From Palsa-965 sp044448685 (GTDB lineage Bacteria > Bacteroidota > Bacteroidia > Palsa-965): a stretch of 64,000 nucleotides of DNA. The DNA is taken from contig JBIOHC010000005.1 of assembly GCA_044448685.1 (NCBI GenBank), positions 1 through 64,000 of the forward strand, read 5' to 3'. Below the pieces are notes generated by a model that worked only from the letters and a program-made list of their open reading frames with translations, ran no database searches and was not told the origin of the DNA. The translations under genes and the position numbers were made by a program. Below, piece after piece: positions 25,395 through 34,129 of this stretch. Numbering within the stretch: position 1 is the first letter of the stretch; every line of letters begins with the position of its first letter.

Positions 25395-27890
25395 ATGAAA
25401 TCAATCTTCATTCTAGCCGGATTCGCTCTTGCTTGCATCCTGCCCGCTCAGGTAAAAACCCGCAGTTATTTGTTCGATCCGCAACTTGCTCCCCTTGAAC
25501 ACAATGTGGATTTTAAACATCTCAGACTTGAGCTGGCCTTTGTACCTGAAAAAGGTCTTGTCAGGGGAAAGGCAACACTCCTCTTCGTTCCATTGCGTCA
25601 TCAGGTGGATTCTATACGACTGGATGCTCCGCAAATAAAGGTGAAAGCTGTTTCATTGAATGGTAAAGCCGTACCCTTTCATTGTACGGAGAGGGACTTG
25701 GTCATTTATACTCACCCTGCCCTTAGCTGGGAGCAGACAGACAGTATTCAGATAAGCTATGAATCTACCCCCCGAAAAGGGCTGTATTTCATCGGTTGGA
25801 ATGATCCCTACCAGTTAAGCCGTAAACAGATCTGGTCTCAGGGACAAGGAGTTGACAACCGATGCTGGATTCCGATGTATGATGAAATGAACGATAAGAT
25901 GACTACCGAGCTGTTGGTCACCTTTAATAAAGACTACCAGGTCTTATCGAATGGCACTCGGTTATCTGTCACAGATAATCCGGATCAGACCCGTACCTGG
26001 CATTATCGCATGCAACACCCTCATTCGCCCTATCTTATCATGCTTGCAATCGGGAAATACGAAATAAAGGAAACACAATCAGCTTCCGGTGTCCCGATGC
26101 ACCTTTATTATTATCCGGAATGGAAAGACCGTGTGGAAACCACATACCGTTATTCGGAAGCCATGATGGATTTTTTTGAAAAGGAAACGGGTGTCCGTTA
26201 CGGATGGGAGGGGTATTCACAGATACCTGTTCAGGATTATATGTTTGGCGCAATGGAAAATACGACTGCGACGGTGTATGGAGACTTCAGTTTTGTTGAT
26301 GCAAGAAGTTATATCGACCGTCCTTATGTCGGAACAAATGCCCATGAACTGGCACATCAATGGTTCGGAGATCTGGTGACTGCGCGCAGTGATGCACACC
26401 ACTGGCTTCAGGAAAGTTTTGCGACCTATTATAACGGACTGTTTGAACGGGAAGTATTTGGTGCCGACTACTTTGATTGGGCCAGAAGAGATGCCAACAC
26501 AAAATCGCTCGAGGAAAGTCAGAAGAACAGCTATCCGGTTGCTTCCAGTGAAGCAGGTAATGTGCGGCATTACCCCAAAGGGGCTTTTGTGCTGAATATG
26601 CTGAAATATGTTTGCGGTGGAAGGGAAGCCTACAACCGGGCAATAACCTATTACCTCGAGCAGCATAAATATGGGAATGTGGATTCCCATGACCTGCTTG
26701 TAGCCTTTGAGGAAAGTCTTGGATTTTCCCTGGATTGGTTCTGGGAGGAATGGATTCTGAAAGCCGGGGAGCCTGATTACAGGGTTACCTTTCGGGAAAC
26801 CGGAGGAACTTCTGAATTCACCGTTGTGCAGTCTCAGGAACTTACTGAAATTACCGGGTTGCCTCTTTGTGCCGGTGATCCTGTCTCATCGGCATTTAAA
26901 TCCGCTTCTTTCAGCAGTGAAAGGCCTCCTTCTGAATACAGGCCGGCAGGATTATTCCGTATGCCTATTGTTTTTGAAGTCTATTATGAAGACGGATCCA
27001 AAGACAGCAAGCAGGTCTGGGTGGAGAAACAAACGGAGCTGATCAGGCTCCCCAATACTTCCGGAAAAAAAATAGCCTATGTACTGTTCGACCCGAATAA
27101 TGAAGTCCTGAAATCAGTACACTTTGTTAAACCCTGGGATATGTTGAAAGTACAAGCTTTGAAGGCAGAGCATATGCTTGACAGATATGATGCAATTGTT
27201 GCCATGAAAGGATTCCCGGTCGACAAGAAGCGGGCCGTTCTGCAGGAAGCTTTTAATAAAGAGGTATTTCATGCAATTAAATCAGAAATTATCGCCCAGC
27301 TGGCTTCTGATACCGATCCTTCTTCACTTGCCTTGTTTCATAAAGCATTGCATGATTCCAAGGCTCAGGTCAGAAGATCCGTCTTGCAACAGGTCCGCCC
27401 ACTTAGTACACTTCTGAAAGATGCAGAAAGCATGCTGCGCGATTCCTCGTATGAGAATATTGTGCTTGCCCTGGATGTATTATCCCAGAACAATCCATCT
27501 GCGATTCCGGCTTATCTGGATTTAACCAAAGGTGTTATTGGAACTGTAGGGAGGAATGTAGAAATAAAATGGCTGGAGCTTGCATGGAATCAAAGCAAGG
27601 AAGTTTCACCGGCTGAGAAACTGATAGCCTATTGCGGTTCTTCCTATGAATTCCGGACAAGAACCAATGCTGCTCAGGCTGTGAAGCGAATGAATGTTTT
27701 CAATACCGTATTGCTTGAAAATCTGGTTAATGCTGTTCAAAGCCCGAATGGACGGCTGGCCGGTCCTTGTGGTGAAACACTCAAATATTTTTATGAAATG
27801 GATCAGTACAGGAAACAGATTTCAGACTATATCTATGCGCTTAAACTTGAGCCCTGGCAGTTACAGGCAGTGCGTAAGTATGTGAACTGA
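25395..27890 (+). CDS. M1 family aminopeptidase, secreted
   Basis: An 831-residue zinc aminopeptidase exported by a signal peptide (residues 1-19, FALACILPAQ). It has the exopeptidase motif G285AMEN, the zinc site H317ELAH321 and the third ligand Glu340 (HHWLQESFATYYN). The N-terminal beta domain covers about 30-230, the catalytic domain about 230-480, and a HEAT-like helical tail runs to the end. All catalytic residues are present, so it should be active in the periplasm or outside, trimming N-terminal residues of peptides for nutrition. Confidence 0.92.
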   Translation: MKSIFILAGFALACILPAQVKTRSYLFDPQLAPLEHNVDFKHLRLELAFVPEKGLVRGKATLLFVPLRHQVDSIRLDAPQIKVKAVSLNGKAVPFHCTERDLVIYTHPALSWEQTDSIQISYESTPRKGLYFIGWNDPYQLSRKQIWSQGQGVDNRCWIPMYDEMNDKMTTELLVTFNKDYQVLSNGTRLSVTDNPDQTRTWHYRMQHPHSPYLIMLAIGKYEIKETQSASGVPMHLYYYPEWKDRVETTYRYSEAMMDFFEKETGVRYGWEGYSQIPVQDYMFGAMENTTATVYGDFSFVDARSYIDRPYVGTNAHELAHQWFGDLVTARSDAHHWLQESFATYYNGLFEREVFGADYFDWARRDANTKSLEESQKNSYPVASSEAGNVRHYPKGAFVLNMLKYVCGGREAYNRAITYYLEQHKYGNVDSHDLLVAFEESLGFSLDWFWEEWILKAGEPDYRVTFRETGGTSEFTVVQSQELTEITGLPLCAGDPVSSAFKSASFSSERPPSEYRPAGLFRMPIVFEVYYEDGSKDSKQVWVEKQTELIRLPNTSGKKIAYVLFDPNNEVLKSVHFVKPWDMLKVQALKAEHMLDRYDAIVAMKGFPVDKKRAVLQEAFNKEVFHAIKSEIIAQLASDTDPSSLALFHKALHDSKAQVRRSVLQQVRPLSTLLKDAESMLRDSSYENIVLALDVLSQNNPSAIPAYLDLTKGVIGTVGRNVEIKWLELAWNQSKEVSPAEKLIAYCGSSYEFRTRTNAAQAVKRMNVFNTVLLENLVNAVQSPNGRLAGPCGETLKYFYEMDQYRKQISDYIYALKLEPWQLQAVRKYVN

Positions 27891-27892
27891 AT

Positions 27893-28189
27893 TCAAGATA
27901 AACTAACCACTGTTTCCAGGCTCCAGGCTTCCGCTTTGGCTGAAAACAATACACGGGTCCTTGCCCAGGTTTTATTAAACAGTTCCGATTGACGGTAGGC
28001 TTTCAGAGCTTCAGCATTCTCCCATTTACTATAGGTAAAATAGACATTGTCTTTCCCTTCCTCTTTCTTCAGAGCAAGGTAGTTACACCCCGGAAATGTT
28101 CTGATATGCTTGGCTGATTCCTGAAATACACCCAGAAAAACAGATTCTGTTCCGGGAATAAAACTCATTTTAACGATTCTTGTCAGCAT
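27893..28189 (-). CDS. Antibiotic-biosynthesis-monooxygenase (ABM) domain protein
   Basis: A 98-residue dimeric ferredoxin-like (alpha/beta barrel) domain: LTRIVKMSFIPGTESVFLGVFQESAKHIRTFPGCNYLALKKEEG, then VYFTYSKWENAEALKAYRQSELFNKTW. This is the pattern of YgiN/ABM-type putative quinol monooxygenases or stress-related small proteins. The ATG at 28189 (MLTRIV) is preferred to a start eight codons upstream. It overlaps the upstream SAM hydrolase gene by 20 bp, so the two are coupled. It converges with the M1 peptidase gene with only 2 bp between. Confidence 0.75.
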   Translation of the reverse strand: MLTRIVKMSFIPGTESVFLGVFQESAKHIRTFPGCNYLALKKEEGKDNVYFTYSKWENAEALKAYRQSELFNKTWARTRVLFSAKAEAWSLETVVSLS

Positions 28190-28958
28190 GGAATTCGATT
28201 CGGATGGTTTCATTCATCGTTTTCTTTAAAGACTTGACCGCACTCCCTTTGTTTTGAGCAATTTCCAGAAATCCGCTTGAATTGAACAAGGCCAGCATTT
28301 CCCCGTCTGCCACTTCAGAATACTTGCTTACAATTTTATCAATATTATAACCGGCAATTTCTATGGTGAAATTCCTGCCTTGTGAAGTTTCACGAAACTG
28401 TTTCTGAGTGATATCCGTTACAAGATTCCCGACGGTATCAATATATATAATATTGCCCTTCATGCTGTATCCGTCGGGCGGCTGATGGAGTCTGTTACGT
28501 TGGGTAAATCCATCTTTTCTTTTTCCGAGCACTTCCAGGGTGCCACCCCTTAACAGATGGCATGCGGCTTTCACGTATATATCACGGGTAGGGAAGGTCA
28601 TGGAGTCACTGTCCTGCCTGAGGTTAAGTTCTACGATCAATTCGGCTCCGAGCGGAAAGACAAGCGAAAAAAGACCGTTGTCATTGCCGATAAAATAATG
28701 ACCCTGATGAAGAATGCCAATATGCGGGTGTTCAACTGTACTGACAGCATTCACCCCAATAATATGAACAGTACCGGCAGGAAAGTGTTTCCATGCGTTG
28801 GAAAATATATAGGCGCCCTGCAGAATGTCGCAGGGAGGGATCATGTGGCTGATATCCGTAACTGTAGTTTCCGGAATTTCCGAATAAATAGCGCCCTTTA
28901 CTGTACTTACAAAATGATCCTTCAGTCCGAAATCTGAAGTTAGCGTTATAATGGGCAT
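28170..28958 (-). CDS. SAM hydroxide adenosyltransferase (DUF62 family)
   Basis: A 262-residue enzyme with the family landmarks ITLTSDFGLKDHFVSTVKGAI at the N terminus (Asp near position 9 for the adenosyl pocket), DISHMIPPCDILQGAYIF, FIGNDNGLFSLVF and IIYIDTVGNLVTDI. Relatives split S-adenosylmethionine with hydroxide into adenosine and methionine, and are related to fluorinases. The physiological role is unsettled. It lies upstream of and overlaps the ABM gene, and diverges from phoH. Confidence 0.88.
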   Translation of the reverse strand: MPIITLTSDFGLKDHFVSTVKGAIYSEIPETTVTDISHMIPPCDILQGAYIFSNAWKHFPAGTVHIIGVNAVSTVEHPHIGILHQGHYFIGNDNGLFSLVFPLGAELIVELNLRQDSDSMTFPTRDIYVKAACHLLRGGTLEVLGKRKDGFTQRNRLHQPPDGYSMKGNIIYIDTVGNLVTDITQKQFRETSQGRNFTIEIAGYNIDKIVSKYSEVADGEMLALFNSSGFLEIAQNKGSAVKSLKKTMNETIRIEFHADKNR

Positions 28959-29054
28959 CCGAGGTATTAAATGTTGATAATTTTAATCCGAATCAAACGT
29001 TAAATTATCTTAATTTGCCGTTGTAAAATTACGAATTTCATAAAGCAAAATACA

Positions 29055-30005
29055 TTGGCCGAAAGGGTTATTGAGATTAAGGCGGATCCGATTGAAGTTT
29101 ACGGAGTAAATGACTCCAAGCTGGATCAAATCCGGAAATATTTTCCAACACTGAAACTTGTCGCCAGAGGGCAGGCAATCCGCGCCATAGGAGATGAAAA
29201 AGAACTGAGGCGGTTTGAAAAAAGTATAGCGGAGTTTCTTAAACATTATGCCCGTTATGGAACACTCACCGAAAGTATTATAGACCGGATTATCAATAAA
29301 GAACAGGTGCATCCAGATGCATCTGATGAGGGCAATAATGCGCTTGTGTATGGTAACGGAGGATTGGTTATAAGGGCCCGTACAGCCAATCAGCTCCGGA
29401 TGGTTGAAAGTTGTGATAAGAACGATATGATTTTCGCTATCGGACCGGCCGGAACCGGTAAAACCTATACCGCTGTTGCATTGGCAGTAAGAGCCCTCAA
29501 GAACAAAGAAGTAAAAAAGATCATCCTTACCCGGCCGGCTGTTGAAGCCGGCGAAAATCTTGGTTTTTTACCGGGTGATCTGAAGGATAAACTTGATCCT
29601 TATCTGCAACCCTTGTACGATGCACTGTATGATATGCTGCCGGCTGAAAAACTTCACCAGCATATAGAAAACCGTGTTGTCGAAATAGCCCCTCTGGCCT
29701 TTATGCGCGGGAGAACATTGGATAGTGCCTTTGTTATACTGGATGAAGCACAGAATGCAACAGAAGCACAACTCAAAATGTTTCTGACACGGATGGGGCC
29801 TTCGGCCAAATTTGTTATAACAGGCGATCTGACTCAGATAGACCTTCCCCGAAACCAGCCATCCGGTCTTAGTCCTGCCCTTGAAAGGGTCAAAGACATT
29901 GATGGGATCGACATCATCTACCTCGACACCCAGGATGTAATCAGACATAAATTGGTTAAACAGATAATAGAAGTTTATACAAACGATCCAAAACACACAC
30001 CATGA
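29055..30005 (+). CDS. PhoH family ATPase
   Basis: A 316-residue P-loop protein with Walker A GPAGTGKTYTAVA (about 135-147), a Walker B region with FVILDEAQNAT, and the GDLTQIDLP motif near 260. An N-terminal PhoH-L domain covers residues 1-100. Members are ATPases linked to RNA metabolism and ribosome assembly. The start is the TTG at 29055: no ATG lies before the conserved N terminus (ERVIEIKADPIEVYGVND). It overlaps purC by 4 bp (ATGA), which couples a likely RNA helicase-like protein with a purine gene. Confidence 0.9.
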   Translation: MAERVIEIKADPIEVYGVNDSKLDQIRKYFPTLKLVARGQAIRAIGDEKELRRFEKSIAEFLKHYARYGTLTESIIDRIINKEQVHPDASDEGNNALVYGNGGLVIRARTANQLRMVESCDKNDMIFAIGPAGTGKTYTAVALAVRALKNKEVKKIILTRPAVEAGENLGFLPGDLKDKLDPYLQPLYDALYDMLPAEKLHQHIENRVVEIAPLAFMRGRTLDSAFVILDEAQNATEAQLKMFLTRMGPSAKFVITGDLTQIDLPRNQPSGLSPALERVKDIDGIDIIYLDTQDVIRHKLVKQIIEVYTNDPKHTP

Positions 30006-30958
30006 ATCAGGTAATAATGAAAACAGACTTCCATCTCCCGGGGCAGTCGAAAAAATATCAGGGTAAGGTAAGAGATGTATATACTATTGATGAGGATACG
30101 TTGGTTATGATTGCTACAGACCGTATTTCTGCTTTTGATGTTGTTCTTCCTGAAGGAATACCTTACAAAGGGCAGGTACTGAATCAGATTGCAGCCCGTT
30201 TTCTCGAAGCAACCTCTGATATAGTTCCCAATTGGGTTCAGTCGGTTGCCGATCCGGTTGTTACCATAGGCCGTGCCTGTGAACCATTTAAAGTTGAAAT
30301 GGTGATTCGGGGATATCTGAGCGGACATGCTGCACGTGAATATGCCGCAGGCCGCAGAACAATTTGCGGTGTAACAATGCCGGAAGGCTTAAAGGAAAAT
30401 GACAGATTCCCCGAGCCTGTAATCACGCCCACCACCAAGGCTTCTGTCGGTCATGATGAAGATATTTCCAAAGCGGAAATTATTGAACAGGGAATTGTTT
30501 CCAAAAGCGATTACGAGCAACTGGAAGCATATACGAGAGCTCTTTTCAAACGAGGAACGGAGATGGCGGCAGCCCGGGGCCTGATCCTGGTCGACACGAA
30601 ATATGAATTCGGGAAATCGGGGGGGCGTATCTACCTGATTGACGAAATCCATACACCTGATTCCTCCCGGTATTTTTACAAAGAGGGATATGAACTCCGT
30701 CAGCAAAAAGGCGAGCCACAACGTCAGCTATCAAAAGAGTTTGTTAGGCAGTGGCTGATGGATAAAGGTTTTCAGGGTAAAGAAGGGCAAAAAATACCTA
30801 AGATGACTCCGGATATTGTAAAAAGTATTTCTGAACGATATATGGAATTGTATGAGCATATCACAGGTGAAAAATTTGTCCGCACAGATGTGTCTCAGGT
30901 AATGAACCGGGTTGAGAAAAATATACGCGCATTTCTGAGCAGGAAGCAAACGAGCTGA
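30002..30958 (+). CDS. purC: Phosphoribosylaminoimidazole-succinocarboxamide synthase
   Basis: A 318-residue SAICAR synthetase of the long type. It joins aspartate to CAIR with ATP in purine synthesis. Motifs are KYQGKVRDVYTIDEDTLVMIATDRISAFDVVLPEGIPYKGQVL, VEMVIRGYLSGHAAREY, PVITPTTKA, GLILVDTKYEFG, LIDEIHTPDSSRYF and KEFVRQWL. Its start overlaps the phoH stop. Confidence 0.95.
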   Translation: MNQVIMKTDFHLPGQSKKYQGKVRDVYTIDEDTLVMIATDRISAFDVVLPEGIPYKGQVLNQIAARFLEATSDIVPNWVQSVADPVVTIGRACEPFKVEMVIRGYLSGHAAREYAAGRRTICGVTMPEGLKENDRFPEPVITPTTKASVGHDEDISKAEIIEQGIVSKSDYEQLEAYTRALFKRGTEMAAARGLILVDTKYEFGKSGGRIYLIDEIHTPDSSRYFYKEGYELRQQKGEPQRQLSKEFVRQWLMDKGFQGKEGQKIPKMTPDIVKSISERYMELYEHITGEKFVRTDVSQVMNRVEKNIRAFLSRKQTS

Positions 30959-31016
30959 ATCGGAGACTAATTAGGTGATTATTTATACCTTTCTGCATTA
31001 TTAAAGCTTTTATCGG

Positions 31017-32879
31017 ATGCTTCACAGGCTTATCCTGTTTATTTTCCTGATTCCCTGCGCCGTCCTGGGCCAGGGTAAGTATTTAATTACACTTGATTTA
31101 AACAATATTTCCAACGACCGCATCAAGGTTACCATTGTTCCTCCTAAAATTAATGATAAGGAAATCAGATATGTGATGCCGGCATATGTACCCGGTTCCT
31201 GGTTTAAGAAAGATTTCGGCCGGTTTGTTTCTGAAATGCTTGTTCTTACTAAGGCCGGAAATCCCCTCGATATAAAGAAAGAAGGGGAGAACGTGTTTCT
31301 GATCAAGAATAAGGGTGCTGAAGAGATTGGAAAAATTGAATATTATATCAGTGATAGCTGGGATATGGAAAAACCCGGCCCTTCCATGAGTGATGAAGAA
31401 TTCAATTATGTTTTCCAGCCGGGAGGCACAAATATTTCAGCTGGTCAGAACATATTAATCAATCATTACGGTTTTTTTGGCTATATAGACGGCTATATGA
31501 ATGTTCCTTATGATCTGTTGATTCAGAAGCCGGCAGCTATGTATGGCTCCACCACCTTGTCGCGTAAAAAGGGCACTCCGAATAAGGATTATTTTTCGGC
31601 TGAAAGCTATTCCAAACTTGTTGATAATCCAATCATGTACTGCGTACCGGATACAACCAGTTTCAATATAGACAGTACTCATATTATCCTGTCCGTTTAT
31701 TCGGAAAACGGAATTGTAAAAGCTAAAGCACTTGCCTACTACCTTATTTTGCTGACTTCGGCAGTACGGGATCATCTCGGTACCCTGCCTGTCAAACAAT
31801 ATGAATACATCATGTATTTCGCTTCACCGAACAATGTGACAGATACCAAATACGGGGGATTCGGGGCTATGGAACACAATTACTGTTCTTTTTATTTTCT
31901 GCCAGAAATAGCCCGTCCCGATAGTCTGGATGGCATTATACGTCAGTTTGTACCCCACAATTTCATGCATATTTTAACACCGCTTAACCTGCACAGTGAC
32001 AAACTGGATGCCTTTGACTATAAACATGTCATTCAAAGTAAACATCTGTGGATGTATGAAGGAGTTACCGAATATCTTTCTTACCTCATACAGGTAAAGG
32101 ATTCGTTGATGACAGAGGAAGAATTCATGACGGTATTCCATGAAAAAATGGACAAGGCTGCAACCTATCAGGATGTGCCGCTTACTGAACTGACCCGGGA
32201 TCTGAATAAAAAAGCCAACAGGGATGCATTCCAGAATGTGTTTGATAAAGGCGCAGTTACAGCATTGCTTATGGATATCAGGCTTATGGAACTCAGTAAA
32301 GGCAAGATGGGGTTAAAAGATGTGCTGTTGAGACTTTCCGAGACATACGGGCCGAATAAGCCCTTCAATGAAGATTCACTATTCAATGAAATTGCCCGTG
32401 TTTCTTATCCGGAGATGAAAAGTTTTTGCAAGGACTATCTGGTGGCGAACAAGCCTCTTCCGTACAAGGAATATTTTGCAAAACTCGGGGTCAGTTATTA
32501 TCCTACTCAAATTGACACAATCTGGTCTTTCGGCCGATTCCGTATGGCTGTTGATCAAAAGAAGGACGAACTGGTGATATTAAGAGTGGATCCGGGTAAT
32601 CTGTTCAATCTTCAAACCGGAGATTACCTGCTTGCGGTAAATGATATCAGTTTGAATCTGTTCAATTATGAGGTAGTGATGGAACCTATTTACAAAGCAA
32701 AAAACGGGGAACAGGTCAAGCTTTCCTACCGCCGGAAAAATCAGACACTTGAGATAACAGCCACTCCTGCATCCATCATCGAAAAGAGAACCAATGTCAT
32801 TGTACCCAGTCAAACTGCTTCAGATGCGCAAAAAGCATTCCGGGAACAAATTCTGGGTTCTTCCGCACCGAAACATTAA
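31017..32879 (+). CDS. M61 glycyl-aminopeptidase homologue with altered zinc motif
   Basis: A 620-residue exported protein. Residues 1-19 are a signal peptide, about 20-190 an M61 N-terminal beta domain (VMPAYVPGSWFKKDFGRFV), about 240-460 the peptidase-like domain, and about 515-600 a PDZ domain. The helix that should carry HExxH reads VPH314NFMH318: the catalytic Glu is Asn315 (codon AAT at 31959-31961). The downstream Glu348 (WMYEGVTEYLS), the third zinc ligand, is intact. It may still bind zinc, but should lack peptidase chemistry and may act as a binding protein. A chaperone-like or regulatory role is inference. The frame is intact throughout. Confidence 0.85.
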   Translation: MLHRLILFIFLIPCAVLGQGKYLITLDLNNISNDRIKVTIVPPKINDKEIRYVMPAYVPGSWFKKDFGRFVSEMLVLTKAGNPLDIKKEGENVFLIKNKGAEEIGKIEYYISDSWDMEKPGPSMSDEEFNYVFQPGGTNISAGQNILINHYGFFGYIDGYMNVPYDLLIQKPAAMYGSTTLSRKKGTPNKDYFSAESYSKLVDNPIMYCVPDTTSFNIDSTHIILSVYSENGIVKAKALAYYLILLTSAVRDHLGTLPVKQYEYIMYFASPNNVTDTKYGGFGAMEHNYCSFYFLPEIARPDSLDGIIRQFVPHNFMHILTPLNLHSDKLDAFDYKHVIQSKHLWMYEGVTEYLSYLIQVKDSLMTEEEFMTVFHEKMDKAATYQDVPLTELTRDLNKKANRDAFQNVFDKGAVTALLMDIRLMELSKGKMGLKDVLLRLSETYGPNKPFNEDSLFNEIARVSYPEMKSFCKDYLVANKPLPYKEYFAKLGVSYYPTQIDTIWSFGRFRMAVDQKKDELVILRVDPGNLFNLQTGDYLLAVNDISLNLFNYEVVMEPIYKAKNGEQVKLSYRRKNQTLEITATPASIIEKRTNVIVPSQTASDAQKAFREQILGSSAPKH

Positions 32880-32890
32880 CCGGCATATCT

Positions 32891-33259
32891 ATGTTCTTCC
32901 GGAAAAAGACACGCTGGTACAAAATTTTTGACTCGCTGTCTGTAGCAGAATCATATATTCCTTTATACAGAACGGATACCCTGCAGGTTGGCAAGCGTAA
33001 GCTTTGTATTGCTCATACTCAGGAAGGTTTTTTTGCGGTAAGCGATAAATGCCCTCACAATGGTTTTTCACTGGGAAAAGGGTGGTGTACAGCTGAACAA
33101 ACTGTAGTCTGTCCCCTGCATAGGTATGCATTTGACTTAAAAACAGGCCGTGCCCGCACCGGCCTGGCAGATTATGTTGATACTTATAAAGTCGAAGTTC
33201 GCCCTGACGGGCTGTATGTCGGTATGGAAGAAACAATTTTTGTTCTTTTCGGAGAATAA
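32891..33259 (+). CDS. Rieske [2Fe-2S] ferredoxin-like protein
   Basis: A 122-residue soluble Rieske domain with ligands C54-x-H56 (DKCPHNGFSLGKG) and C74-x2-H77 (VVCPLHRYAFDLKTG). The pattern and lack of a membrane anchor resemble NirD-like or dioxygenase ferredoxins rather than cytochrome bc1 subunits. No oxygenase partner is nearby, so the electron acceptor is unknown. It lies 11 bp after the M61 homologue. Confidence 0.9.
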   Translation: MFFRKKTRWYKIFDSLSVAESYIPLYRTDTLQVGKRKLCIAHTQEGFFAVSDKCPHNGFSLGKGWCTAEQTVVCPLHRYAFDLKTGRARTGLADYVDTYKVEVRPDGLYVGMEETIFVLFGE

Positions 33260-33270
33260 GAATGCCTGAT

Positions 33271-34128
33271 TCAAAGATCCTCCAGGCGGAATATTTCCTT
33301 CACTCTTACCCCTTTATCCGTAAGCTGGACTGTACAGCATTCATTGACCGGGTCGTGTTCGAAGAAGAGTACAAAATTTTCATCCGCAGCCTGTTTCAGA
33401 AATTTTTCTTTCTCTGTCATCGTCAATAGCGGGCGGGTGTCGTAAGCCATTACATAGGGCAAAGGTATATGAGCAACGGAAGGAAGCAAGTCGGCCATAA
33501 ATACTACAGTTCTTCCTTTATATCTGATATGCGGGAGCATCATAGCTTCTGTATGTCCGTACATATTACGGACATAGATATTCTTACCGAGTGCTGAACC
33601 GCTTTCCTCCGATCCTTCTTCCGTGACCCACCTCAGTTGACGGCTTTCACTGATAGGTATTATATTTTCTCTCAGAAAACTGGCTTTCTCTCTTGGGTTT
33701 GGTACGGCAGCCCATTGCCAGTGAGCTGCGTTACTCCAGTATACTGCATTTGGGAAGGCTGTTTCATACCCCGAACGGGCTTCATTGTGTTGAATACTTC
33801 CACCACAATGGTCAAAATGCAGATGGGTCAGAAACATATCGGTGATATCTTTCTTTTCATATCCTATAGCCTTGAGTGAACTGTCAAGGGTTTCGTTTCC
33901 ATGGAGATAATAAAAGCTCATGAATTTTGAATCCTGTTTGTCACCGATTCCGTTATCGACCAATATGAGCCTGTTTTCGTCTTCTATTAGCAGACAGCGT
34001 AGGGCCCAGCTACACATATTGTTTTCATCGGCCGGGTTCAGTTTGTTCCAGAGACTCTTTGGAACCACGCCAAACATAGCGCCTCCGTCGAGCTTAAAAT
34101 GCCCTGTATTGATTACGTGAAGTTTCAT
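33271..34128 (-). CDS. MBL-fold metallo-hydrolase
   Basis: A 285-residue metallo-beta-lactamase fold protein with the dinuclear zinc motif THLHFDHCGG (His102, His104, Asp106, His107), a later His in YGHTEAMML, the bridging Asp in FMADLLPSVAH, and a terminal FFEHDP. The arrangement suits quorum-quenching-lactonase-like or related hydrolases; the substrate is not evident. It follows the M13 peptidase gene with 1 bp between, so the two are cotranscribed. Confidence 0.88.
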   Translation of the reverse strand: MKLHVINTGHFKLDGGAMFGVVPKSLWNKLNPADENNMCSWALRCLLIEDENRLILVDNGIGDKQDSKFMSFYYLHGNETLDSSLKAIGYEKKDITDMFLTHLHFDHCGGSIQHNEARSGYETAFPNAVYWSNAAHWQWAAVPNPREKASFLRENIIPISESRQLRWVTEEGSEESGSALGKNIYVRNMYGHTEAMMLPHIRYKGRTVVFMADLLPSVAHIPLPYVMAYDTRPLLTMTEKEKFLKQAADENFVLFFEHDPVNECCTVQLTDKGVRVKEIFRLEDL

Positions 34129-34129
34129 A

